Origin: JAXMAR01 sp046350295
GTDB lineage: Bacteria > Planctomycetota > Planctomycetia > Gemmatales > Gemmataceae
Assembly (NCBI GenBank): GCA_046350295.1
Contig: JAXMAR010000004.1
Span: 1 to 64,000 of the forward strand
DNA: 64,000 bases
Direction of reading: 5' to 3'
Positions 54,268-61,715 of this stretch are shown here, piece by piece. Numbering within the stretch: position 1 is the stretch's first letter; the number at the start of each line of letters is the position of its first letter. The notes beneath the pieces are model-generated. The model had not been told where the DNA came from. It did not search any database and saw nothing but the letters and a program-made list of their open reading frames with translations. The translations under genes and the position numbers were made by a program.

Positions 54268-54300
54268 GTTTAGCCCCGGTTCGCAGAACCGGGGCGGACA
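54268..54300 (+). repeat. BMC-locus palindrome, copy 3
   Basis: GTTTAGCCCCGGTTCGCAGA followed by ACCGGGGCGGACA, the best-conserved copy with core GCCCCGGTTC-GCA-GAACCGGGGC. It lies between the pduP stop and the second BMC-P start. Confidence 0.7.
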
Positions 54301-54321
54301 GCGTCCCACGGACGAGAAACG

Positions 54322-54579
54322 ATGCAACTCGGCAAAGTGGTTGGTCACGCGGTCAGCACGGTCAAGCACGCCGGCTTCAGCGGCTGGCGCTTGCTCGTCG
54401 TGCAGCCGTTGAGCGTGGACCGCAAGCCGGATGGCGAGCCGTTGCTGGTGATCGACAACCTGGGCGCCGGGGCGGGCGATCGCGTCCTGCTCTGCAACGA
54501 CGGGGCCGAGGCGCGGCGCATGGTCGGCAGCAAGACGTCGCCGGCGCGGTGGTTTGTCATGGGGATTTGCGACGCATGA
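54322..54579 (+). CDS. BMC-P shell protein 2 (EutN/CcmL)
   Basis: An 85-residue pentamer protein: MQLGKVVGHAVSTVKHAG, LLVVQPLSVD, VIDNLGAGAGDRVLLCND and ARWFVMGICDA. Its stop overlaps the next start (ATGA). Confidence 0.92.
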   Translation: MQLGKVVGHAVSTVKHAGFSGWRLLVVQPLSVDRKPDGEPLLVIDNLGAGAGDRVLLCNDGAEARRMVGSKTSPARWFVMGICDA

Positions 54580-55220
54580 GTGGGCCGGGACAGAGCGGCG
54601 CGGCGGGCGAAAGCCTCATCTGGTCAGAGCGACTGCTGACCTGGGAGGACCTGCGCTCGCGCCTCCATGGCCTGCGCGAGCTGGTGCTGGGACCGAAGAC
54701 GCTCGTCTCGCCGCTGCTCCTGGACGAGCTGCGCGAGCGCAAGATCGCCGTGCGGCGTGATGTCGCTAGCACAGCGAGCAAGACCGAGAACCGCGGCGCT
54801 CTCGGCGTTGCTCAACGGACGAGTGATGGCACAGTTGGCGGCGCGATCGAAGCCCTCAAGCGTGAAGGCCTCGCGCTTGCCGCCTGGGAGCCCAAGGGGG
54901 CGAATGCGGCCGCCTGGGCCTGGTCGCTCGGCCATCTCGTGAAGGAAGCCGGCCGCGGCGTCGCCTTTGCGACCGATGCCGCGCTGGTCGCGTGCGTCGC
55001 GGGTAAGGTCGCGGGCGTCCGCCCGGCCCACGCAATGAATGCCCGGCAAGCGGCTCGAGCGATCCAGCGTTTTGCCGCCAACCTGCTGACCATCGAAACA
55101 CCGGGGCCGACCTTTTTCGAGGTCAAACAGATCCTACGGACCGCGGCCACGACGGCGCCGCAATCCTCGGACTACATCGAACGCGTCTTCAAGGAGTTGG
55201 ATGGCCATGCGCATCGCTGA
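54576..55220 (+). CDS. BMC-associated protein with RpiB-like C-terminal half
   Basis: A 214-residue protein. The N-terminal part has LTWEDLRSRLHGLRELVLGP, then TLVSPLLLDELRERKIAVR, a segment common at the N-termini of BMC-associated accessory proteins. The C-terminal half (VACVAGKVAGVRPAHAMNAR, then FAANLLTIETPGPTF) aligns by eye with sugar-phosphate isomerase RpiB/LacAB (the CxANKxxGxRAA and ANxLxxG regions). The usual catalytic residues are not obvious. It overlaps the BMC-P genes on both sides. A sugar-phosphate isomerase or structural role is inferred. Confidence 0.6.
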   Translation: MSGPGQSGAAGESLIWSERLLTWEDLRSRLHGLRELVLGPKTLVSPLLLDELRERKIAVRRDVASTASKTENRGALGVAQRTSDGTVGGAIEALKREGLALAAWEPKGANAAAWAWSLGHLVKEAGRGVAFATDAALVACVAGKVAGVRPAHAMNARQAARAIQRFAANLLTIETPGPTFFEVKQILRTAATTAPQSSDYIERVFKELDGHAHR

Positions 55221-55515
55221 AGTAATCGGCACCGTGACACTGTCCCGCTGCCATCCGAGCATCGAACGCCTGCGCTGGATCATCGGCGTCCCCTTCAGCC
55301 TGAAGGCGCTGAAGGAGAGGGCGGCCCCGGATGGCGAGGACCAGGTAATCTGCGATCAACTTGGCGCCGGCTTCAGTCAGCAGATCGGCTTCAGCGAAGG
55401 CGCAGAGGCCGCGGCGCCCTTTGCGCCGGAGAAAAAGCCGGTGGACGCCTACTGCGGCGCTCTTTTGGACACGATAGCTATCAGCTATCAGCTATCAGCT
55501 CTCAGTCAAACATGA
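55201..55515 (+). CDS. BMC-P shell protein 3 (EutN/CcmL) with repeat-derived tail
   Basis: A 104-residue pentamer protein: MRIAEVIGTVTLSRCHPS, VICDQLGAGFSQQIGFSEG and PVDAYCGALLDTIAI. ATG 55201 overlaps the previous gene; 55207 is an alternative. The last residues (AISYQLSALSQT) are encoded by a heptamer repeat tract starting at 55476, so its native stop seems to have been replaced. Confidence 0.88.
   Translation: MAMRIAEVIGTVTLSRCHPSIERLRWIIGVPFSLKALKERAAPDGEDQVICDQLGAGFSQQIGFSEGAEAAAPFAPEKKPVDAYCGALLDTIAISYQLSALSQT
55476..55503. repeat. Heptamer repeat tract, left flank
   Basis: Four tandem 7-mers: AGCTATC three times, then AGCTCTC. On the other strand the unit reads GCTGATA. It begins inside the 3' end of the third BMC-P gene and lies just upstream of the four-helix-bundle gene. 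Confidence 0.75.
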
Positions 55516-55536
55516 GTTTTGGAGGAGGAAGCAACC

Positions 55537-55890
55537 ATGCAAGACTTCCGAAAGCTCAAAGTGTGGGAAAAGAGTCATTCGTTCGTACTCGACATCTACA
55601 CGGCGACCGAGGCCTTCCCGAGGACCGAGCTTTACGGACTCACCAGCCAACTGCGTCGGTCCGCCATGTCGGTCCCGATGAACATTGCCGAGGGTTGCGG
55701 TCGAGGTAGCGACGCCGATTTTGGCCGATTCTTGCAGATGTCGCTGGGTTCCGCGTGCGAAGCCGACTACCAGATTCTCTTGTCCAGCGATCTCAAGTTC
55801 CTCAACGCAGCCGCCTACGACCGCCTTCAACGCTCCATCCAAGAAGTCAAACGAATGCTTTCCGGTCTTCTCCAGAAAGTAAAAGGTTGA
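55537..55890 (+). CDS. Four-helix-bundle (23S rRNA intervening-sequence type) protein
   Basis: A 117-residue protein matching the four-helix bundle/IVP (S23) family: MQDFRKLKVWEKSHSFVLDI, LTSQLRRSAMSVPMNIAEGC, RGSDADFGRFLQMSLGSACE. GGAGGAGG lies upstream of ATG 55537. Relatives occur in rRNA intervening sequences, next to reverse transcriptases (Avd), or alone. No reverse transcriptase or rRNA is here. It is unrelated to BMC function and is bracketed by inverted heptamer tracts, so it looks like an inserted cassette. Confidence 0.85.
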   Translation: MQDFRKLKVWEKSHSFVLDIYTATEAFPRTELYGLTSQLRRSAMSVPMNIAEGCGRGSDADFGRFLQMSLGSACEADYQILLSSDLKFLNAAAYDRLQRSIQEVKRMLSGLLQKVKG

Positions 55891-55903
55891 ACTTTCACTC
55901 CTG

Positions 55904-55938
55904 GCTGAAAGCTGAGAGCTGAAAGCTAATAGCTGAGG
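55904..55938. repeat. Heptamer repeat tract, right flank
   Basis: Five tandem 7-mers: GCTGAAA, GCTGAGA, GCTGAAA, GCTAATA, GCTGAGG. The unit is the same family as the left tract but in inverted orientation. It fills the gap between the four-helix-bundle gene and the aldolase. Confidence 0.75.
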
Positions 55939-55943
55939 ACCCC

Positions 55944-56861
55944 ATGCTAAGCGAATACAAGATCAAAGAAGAGATCTGCGAGATCGGCCGCCGCGTTTAC
56001 AACAAGGGCTTCGCGGCCGCCAACGACGGCAATATCTCCGTCCGCCTCAACAGCAAGGAGATCATTTGCTCGCCGACCATGGTGTCGAAAGGCTTCATGA
56101 AGCCCGACGACATCTGCAAGGTCGACTATCAGGGCAACCAGCTCGCCGGCAAGCGCAAGCGCTCCAGCGAGATCCTGCTGCACCTCTCGGTCTACAAGCA
56201 TCGACCGGACGTGATGGCCGTCGTGCATTGCCATCCGCCGCACGCGACCGCTTTCGCCGTCGCCCATGAGCCGATCCCGAAGTGCATCCTCCCCGAGGTC
56301 GAGGTTTTCCTCGGCGAGGTGCCGATCGCGGTTTACGAGACGCCGGGCGGGCAGAAGTTCGCGGACACGATCGTCCCCTACGTCAAGGACTCGAACACGA
56401 TCCTGCTCGCCAATCACGGCACGATCACCTTCGGCCCCACGCTGGAGAAGGCGTACTGGAATAGCGAGATCATCGACGCCTATTGCAAGATCCTCATCCT
56501 CGCCAAGCAGATCGGCCGCGTGAACTACTTCAGCGACCAGCAGACCAAAGAGCTGCTGCAGCTCAAGCAGAAGCTGGGTTACGACGACCCGCGTCTCCGC
56601 GCCGGCCTGGAGAACTGCGACCTGTGCGGCAACAGCTTCTTCGACCGCGGCTACAACGACGCCTTCGTCCCTAAAGCCGACGCGTTCGTGCGCGACCACG
56701 CCGCCGGCGCCATGTGCGGCCCGTGCGCCAGCGGCGTCGACGCCGCTTGCTCCTGCAAGAGCGAGAAGGCGAGCGGCGCCGGCAAGGCGTCGACCGCGAA
56801 CCTGGATGATCTGGTCCGCGTCGTCACCGATCAGGTGATGGCGGCGCTGGGATCGCGCTGA
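55944..56861 (+). CDS. Class II (fuculose/rhamnulose-phosphate type) aldolase
   Basis: A 305-residue Zn aldolase that cleaves a deoxysugar 1-phosphate to lactaldehyde and DHAP. Visible: NDGNISVRL, catalytic Glu in SSEILLHL (about residue 74), Zn His in VHCHPPH (about 94), and the third His in NHGTITFG (about 156). After about 220 it has unusual Cys pairs (CDLCGN, CGPCASG, ACSC), then a linker and a C-terminal encapsulation helix (NLDDLVRVVTDQVMAAL). In planctomycete BMCs this enzyme supplies lactaldehyde. The extra Cys may bind metal. Confidence 0.92.
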   Translation: MLSEYKIKEEICEIGRRVYNKGFAAANDGNISVRLNSKEIICSPTMVSKGFMKPDDICKVDYQGNQLAGKRKRSSEILLHLSVYKHRPDVMAVVHCHPPHATAFAVAHEPIPKCILPEVEVFLGEVPIAVYETPGGQKFADTIVPYVKDSNTILLANHGTITFGPTLEKAYWNSEIIDAYCKILILAKQIGRVNYFSDQQTKELLQLKQKLGYDDPRLRAGLENCDLCGNSFFDRGYNDAFVPKADAFVRDHAAGAMCGPCASGVDAACSCKSEKASGAGKASTANLDDLVRVVTDQVMAALGSR

Positions 56862-56890
56862 TTAAATGAGAGCATCCACGGGAGGACGTC

Positions 56891-57115
56891 ATGCAAAAGA
56901 GTGAAATGGAAAAGCGAATTGTCGCCCTGGAAGAAGAGGTCGCACACCTGCGAACCGCTATGGACAAGAACCAAGGCCAAGGGTGGAAGGCGTTCGTCGG
57001 CGCCTTTCTCCATGATCCGTATTTCAAGAAAGCCATGGACATAGGGCGACGTTATCGAGAATCTCTGAAGCCGAAAGCCAAAAAGAAGTCAAAACGCCGC
57101 AATGGTCATTCTTGA
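56891..57115 (+). CDS. Probable antitoxin of PIN-domain pair
   Basis: A 74-residue protein. The N-terminal half is a coiled coil (EMEKRIVALEEEVAHLRTAM); the C-terminal half is very basic (KPKAKKKSKRR). GGAGGA precedes the ATG. It overlaps the PIN gene by 14 bases, a typical antitoxin-toxin order. No DNA-binding motif is recognised. Confidence 0.65.
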   Translation: MQKSEMEKRIVALEEEVAHLRTAMDKNQGQGWKAFVGAFLHDPYFKKAMDIGRRYRESLKPKAKKKSKRRNGHS

Positions 57116-57539
57116 TACCGATCATCTGACTCTGCTCGAGTGGGAGGATGCGCCACCGGCCAAGGTGTTGAACGCACGCCTTGTGCGTTTGCCCATTGCG
57201 GACATTTGCACAACGATCATCAACTTCGAGGAACAGGCTCGCGGCTGGCTCGGCGCGATATCCGGTGCAAAGAAGCTCGCCGACCAGCTGGAGTTCTATA
57301 GTCGTCTGTTGAGGACCGTCACGCTTTTCTGCGGGCTGCGCATTCTCCCCTTCGACGCGCTCGCCGCCGTTGAATACCAGAAGATACGCAAGCAGGTTCC
57401 ACGTCTGGGAACCATGGACCAACGCATCGCGTCCGTCGCCCTGGTAAACAAGGCGATTGTCCTTTCCAGGAACAAACGCGACTTTTCGCAAGTACCCGGA
57501 TTGGTCGTCGAAGACTGGACAAAGGAAGAGGCTCCATGA
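57102..57539 (+). CDS. PIN-domain toxin (VapC-like)
   Basis: A 145-residue PIN ribonuclease. The acidic residues are visible: Asp in ILDTDHL, Glu in NFEEQARGWL, Asp in GTMDQRIAS and Asp in NKRDF. VapC toxins cut tRNA or rRNA when freed from their antitoxin. It lies within the BMC operon and its stop overlaps the next start (ATGA), so it is translated with BMC genes. Confidence 0.85.
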   Translation: MVILDTDHLTLLEWEDAPPAKVLNARLVRLPIADICTTIINFEEQARGWLGAISGAKKLADQLEFYSRLLRTVTLFCGLRILPFDALAAVEYQKIRKQVPRLGTMDQRIASVALVNKAIVLSRNKRDFSQVPGLVVEDWTKEEAP

Positions 57540-58549
57540 AAGTCACCATCATCGGCGGCGGCGGCCTCGTCGGCAGCTCGGCCGCTTACGCTCTGCAGAC
57601 CGGCGGCATCGTCAGCCACCTTTGCCTCGTCGACGCCAACGCCGACGCAGCCAAGGGGCATGCCCTGGAACTGCTGCATGCCGCCTCGCTCACCAGCGAC
57701 CAGCGCATCTCCGCCGGGACGATGGAGGACGTCGCCACCAGCGACATCGTCGTCATCACCGCCGGGCTGCGCCGCAAGCCGGACGAGAGCCGGCTTGATC
57801 TCATCAACCGCAACGTCGACCTCTTCCTCGGCATCCTCGACCAGGCGAAAGCGGCCGGGCTGCGCGACAAGTCGTACCTCGTCGTCGTCAGCAATCCGGT
57901 CGACGTGCTCACCTACCTCGCCATCCAGCGTTCCGGCCTCCCCTGGCAACGCGTCATCGGCCTGGGGACACAGCTCGACACCGCCCGCTTCCGCGGCCAC
58001 CTCGCGAAGGCTCTCGCCGTCCCCGCCTCGCAGATCAACGCCATCATCCTCGGCGAGCACGGCGATAGCATGGTACCGATCTGGTCGAGCGCGACCGTCA
58101 ACGGCCTGCCCATGGAAAACTGGCCGGGCTTCTCGCAAGCCGTGGGCCAGCAAGCTTTCGAAGACACCAAGACCGCCGGCGCCACGGTCATCAAGCTCAA
58201 AGGCGGCTCGAGCATGGCCGTCGGACACTCGATCCGCGAGGTGGTCGAATCGATCGCGCGCGATAGCCGGCACGTTCTGCCGGTCAGCTCGCTGCTGCAC
58301 GGCGAATACGGTCTGCACGATGTCTGCCTCTCGGTCCCGACCGTCGTCGGCTGCGGCGGCGTCCGCAAGCAGATCGAATCGCCACTGACGCCGAAAGAGC
58401 GCACTGGCATTCAGAACTCGGCCCGTGTGCTACGCGAAATCATCGACCAGGTCGAAGCCCGCATCGGCGGCAAATCGACGTCTAGTTCGGCGAAGACGGC
58501 CGTATCGAATGGCCGCATGATTCCCCGCTCCGCCTGGGCCGGCAAGTGA
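57536..58549 (+). CDS. LDH/MDH-like dehydrogenase of the BMC
   Basis: A 337-residue NAD enzyme: GGGGLVGSSAAYAL nucleotide site, SNPVDVLTYL, catalytic His in GEHGDSMVP and the Arg in the ESRLDL loop. At the specificity position (Gln102 in lactate, Arg102 in malate dehydrogenases) the sequence is AGLRRKPDESR, placing Arg before KP. By sequence it should favour dicarboxylates, although the rest looks like LDH. In planctomycete BMCs this dehydrogenase is thought to recycle NADH. A Ser/Ala tail of 25 residues ends the protein. Confidence 0.85.
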   Translation: MKVTIIGGGGLVGSSAAYALQTGGIVSHLCLVDANADAAKGHALELLHAASLTSDQRISAGTMEDVATSDIVVITAGLRRKPDESRLDLINRNVDLFLGILDQAKAAGLRDKSYLVVVSNPVDVLTYLAIQRSGLPWQRVIGLGTQLDTARFRGHLAKALAVPASQINAIILGEHGDSMVPIWSSATVNGLPMENWPGFSQAVGQQAFEDTKTAGATVIKLKGGSSMAVGHSIREVVESIARDSRHVLPVSSLLHGEYGLHDVCLSVPTVVGCGGVRKQIESPLTPKERTGIQNSARVLREIIDQVEARIGGKSTSSSAKTAVSNGRMIPRSAWAGK

Positions 58550-58556
58550 CATCACC

Positions 58557-59759
58557 ATGACGCAAAAATCGCTCGACCTGAAGCTCGCTAACATTCATCG
58601 CGATCCGCGCGGCGCCAAGGACTTCATCCTCGCCGACGCCAAGGATCCGGACATGGCTCTCGCCATCGGCGCTCCCGGCCGCTCTCCCGAGGCCTTCGAG
58701 AAGGGGGAGACGCGCTACCGCAGTTTGCAGGAGTTCCGCGACATCATCGAGCGGATCGTCGAGCAGAAGCTGGTCGACATCATGCTCATGTCCGCGAGCA
58801 CCAGCGAAGTATTGACCATCCAGAAACGCATCTTCGACGACAGCCCCGTCACCCCCGCCGCCCGTGCCAACGACACCACGGACATCCACGTCATCCGCGG
58901 CAGCCGCTATCCGGCGCAGCACGCCCTCCCCTTCCGCACTGCCACCCTCGATCACATCCAGTGCGGCCATCTCGACTGCTCCCCGGAAGAACGCCATCTC
59001 GGCGCCAACCTCGGGCTCTACAGCATCACCTTCCAGAACGACGCCGCGCGCGACCGCGAGGCGCTGCAGGAATACAAGACCTTCCGCGAAGAAGCCGAGC
59101 GCAAAGGCTTTCGTCACTTCCTCGAAATCTTCGATCCCAACGTCCCCGAGTCCGTCGAGCCGAACAAGATCCCGGACTTCATCAACGACGCCATCGTCCG
59201 CACCCTCGGCGGCGTCACCAGCAAGGGCCGGCCGATCTTCCTCAAGATGGTTTACCACGGCCCCAAGGCGATGGAGGAACTGGTCCATTACGACCCGCAC
59301 CTCGTCGTCGGCATCCTCGGCGGCTCGGCCGGCACCACCTACGACGCCTTCAAGCTCCTAAGCGAAGCCAAGAAGTACGGCGCCCGCGTCGCCCTCTTTG
59401 GCCGCAAGATCAACAACGCCGAGAACCAGCTCGCTTTCATCCGCTTCCTGAGATGGATCGCCGACGGCGAGATCACGGCCGAGGAGGCGGTGAAGGCGTA
59501 TCACGGCGTCCTCCAGCAACTGGGCGTTAAGCCGCAGCGGACGCTGGACGAAGATATGACGCTTCAGACCGCCGTGATGAGCTACGGCGGCGGGACAAAA
59601 GTTGTGAGCATGCCGCCGAGTCCTCTGCAATCGGCAAATGCCAAACCGGCGAATGTCGCGCCGAACGGCGTCGTTGTCGCCGAACCCAATTTCGCCAAGA
59701 TGACGACCGCGGACAAGGTAGCCTGGCATCGCGCCCGCTGGAATCGCATCCTTGGATGA
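58557..59759 (+). CDS. Conserved 400-residue BMC-locus protein
   Basis: The last gene of the operon, seven bases after the dehydrogenase. Strand-helix alternation and motifs such as DHIQCGHLDCSPEERHLGAN, RHFLEIFDPN, VGILGGSAGTTYDAF and LFGRKINNAENQLAF suggest a (beta/alpha)8 barrel of the aldolase type. There is no visible encapsulation peptide at the ends; the last 60 residues are a linker plus a TTADKVAWHRARWNRIL helix, which could serve as one. No reaction can be assigned. Confidence 0.6.
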   Translation: MTQKSLDLKLANIHRDPRGAKDFILADAKDPDMALAIGAPGRSPEAFEKGETRYRSLQEFRDIIERIVEQKLVDIMLMSASTSEVLTIQKRIFDDSPVTPAARANDTTDIHVIRGSRYPAQHALPFRTATLDHIQCGHLDCSPEERHLGANLGLYSITFQNDAARDREALQEYKTFREEAERKGFRHFLEIFDPNVPESVEPNKIPDFINDAIVRTLGGVTSKGRPIFLKMVYHGPKAMEELVHYDPHLVVGILGGSAGTTYDAFKLLSEAKKYGARVALFGRKINNAENQLAFIRFLRWIADGEITAEEAVKAYHGVLQQLGVKPQRTLDEDMTLQTAVMSYGGGTKVVSMPPSPLQSANAKPANVAPNGVVVAEPNFAKMTTADKVAWHRARWNRILG

Positions 59760-59795
59760 CGCGGTCTCACACTTCCTTGGTGAAAGATCGCCCAG

Positions 59796-61658
59796 ATGAG
59801 CACCGCGTATGAAATCGCGCTTCGTTTACACCAGGCCGGTCGCCTGCCGGAAGCGGGCGCCTGCTATCAAACCGCTTTGAACGCCGAGCCTCAGCATGCC
59901 GAGGCGCTGCACATGTTCGGTGTGCTCAAGCACCAGACCGGGCAGCATGAGCAAGCCGTGGAATTGCTCGCAGCGGCGCTCCGCGTGCGGCCGGTGTTTC
60001 CCGACGCCTGGAACAATCTCGGTCTGCCGCTCCGCAAACTGGGCCGGCTCGATGAGGCGCTCGCGGCCTTCGGCGCCGCCGTCGCCCAGGCGCCCGATTT
60101 CGTCCTGGCGCGCACGAACCTCGCGCGACTGCTCCTGGAATGCTGCCGCTTCGCCGACGCCTTGCCTCAATGCCAGGAAGCCGTGCGGCTTACGCCCCTG
60201 CTCCCGTCTTCGCATAATCTTCTTGGCGAGGCCTACCGCTCTCTGCGGCGTTACGAGGAGGCCAAGGCCGCCCATCGCCGCGCCATCGACCTTGCGCCGG
60301 ACGATGTAGCAAGCTGGGCTGCATTGGCCGAAGTATGTGCGCTGGATGACGACTGCGCCGCCGCCGCCCGTTGCTACGAGCGCCTCATTGCCCTGGCGCC
60401 GGGCGAAACGCACTGGCTCAACCGCCTCGGCGCCACCCTGCAGGAAGATGGCCGGTTGGACGAGGCGGCCGCCTGCTATGCTCGCGCGCTCGCTCTGAAC
60501 CCCGCCGACGAGACAGCGTGGCTGTCGCAAGGCGGCCTGCAGCGCGTCCGCGGCGATCTGGCGAGCGCCGAAGCCTGTTATCGTCGCGCCCGGCTGGAAA
60601 ACCCCGGCGCCGACGCGCCGCTCGCGGAATTGGCTACCCTGCTGCGAGGCTCGTTGCCGGCCGCGGACCGCGTCGCCCTCCTGTCGCGGCTACAGGCCCC
60701 GGACCTCAACCCCGCCGCACGCAAGGCGCTGTTGTTCGGCCTGGCCCAGGTCCTGGACGCACGCGAGGCCTTTGCCGAAGCCGCCGCCTGTCTGCGCGAG
60801 GCAAATGCCCTCGATCGTGAAGAAAGACGCCGGCAGGGCCTTCTCCCCGCTCCCGGAGAAGTGGATCGCTACGTAGCCGATCTCATGGGGGTTTTCTTTC
60901 CGGACTTGTTCAAGGAGTTAGCCGGAGGGGGCGACCCCACGCGCTTGCCCGTCTTCGTTTTCGGCTTGCCTCGTTCCGGCACGAGCTTGGTGGAGCAAGT
61001 GCTGGCGAGCCACTCGCGCGTCCACGGCGCCGGCGAGCCGCCCCTGATCCGGCGACTCCTTGCGTCGGCGCCGCCGCTGGTCGGCTCACGGGAACAGATG
61101 CGGTCTCTTCTATACGATCTGGGACAGCGTTACCGGGAAACTCTTGAACTGCTCGCCCGCCGCGACCGACCCGACGCTGCGCCGCTGCGCGTTGTGGACA
61201 AGCTGCCGGGAAACTACTTCCATCTCGGCTTTCTCGCTCTGTTCTTCCCCAATGCCACGTTTATCCACGTTCAACGCGACCTGCGGGACGTGGCGCTGTC
61301 CTGCTGGATGACCAACTTCGGCAACGTGCCGTGGGCAAGCGATATCGATTGTTTGACAGAGCACTTCGGCGCCTATCAGCGCATCATGGCGCATTGGCGC
61401 GCCACGCTCCCCGTGACCCTGCACGAAGTGGCGTACGAACGCCTGGTCGAGGATTTCGAGCCGCAGGCGCGGCGGCTGGTCGCGGCCTGCGGCCTGGAAT
61501 GGGAGCCGGCTTGTCTTGACTTTCACAACACCCGGCGCGCAGTCGCGACCGTGAGCGCGAGCCAGGTGCGCCAACCGCTCTACCGTCAAGCGGTCGGCCG
61601 CTGGAAACGCTACGCGCCTTATCTGGAAGACCTGTTCGCGCGATTGCCCGTAGCCTGA
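59796..61658 (+). CDS. TPR-sulfotransferase protein
   Basis: A 620-residue two-part protein. Residues 1-300 contain about eight TPR units (for example AWNNLGLPLRKLGRLDEALA). Residues 385-620 form a sulfotransferase domain with the PAPS 5'-phosphosulfate loop GLPRSGTSLVEQVLASH and the 3'-phosphate site RDLRDVALSCW. It would transfer sulfate to a protein or glycan. Such fusions are frequent in planctomycetes. It follows the BMC operon after 36 bases but is probably independent. Confidence 0.85.
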   Translation: MSTAYEIALRLHQAGRLPEAGACYQTALNAEPQHAEALHMFGVLKHQTGQHEQAVELLAAALRVRPVFPDAWNNLGLPLRKLGRLDEALAAFGAAVAQAPDFVLARTNLARLLLECCRFADALPQCQEAVRLTPLLPSSHNLLGEAYRSLRRYEEAKAAHRRAIDLAPDDVASWAALAEVCALDDDCAAAARCYERLIALAPGETHWLNRLGATLQEDGRLDEAAACYARALALNPADETAWLSQGGLQRVRGDLASAEACYRRARLENPGADAPLAELATLLRGSLPAADRVALLSRLQAPDLNPAARKALLFGLAQVLDAREAFAEAAACLREANALDREERRRQGLLPAPGEVDRYVADLMGVFFPDLFKELAGGGDPTRLPVFVFGLPRSGTSLVEQVLASHSRVHGAGEPPLIRRLLASAPPLVGSREQMRSLLYDLGQRYRETLELLARRDRPDAAPLRVVDKLPGNYFHLGFLALFFPNATFIHVQRDLRDVALSCWMTNFGNVPWASDIDCLTEHFGAYQRIMAHWRATLPVTLHEVAYERLVEDFEPQARRLVAACGLEWEPACLDFHNTRRAVATVSASQVRQPLYRQAVGRWKRYAPYLEDLFARLPVA

Positions 61659-61715
61659 TCGACGCAAGGGATGGCTTCGCAAAGGTTGGACGGCGCCAAC
61701 ATTGATCGCGGCACC

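Noticed and set aside
55537..55890. Diversity-generating retroelement (Avd-like protein)
   Set aside because: No reverse transcriptase, template repeat or variable repeat near the four-helix-bundle gene.
55476..55938. CRISPR-like array
   Set aside because: Heptamers are directly tandem with no spacers of constant length and no cas genes.
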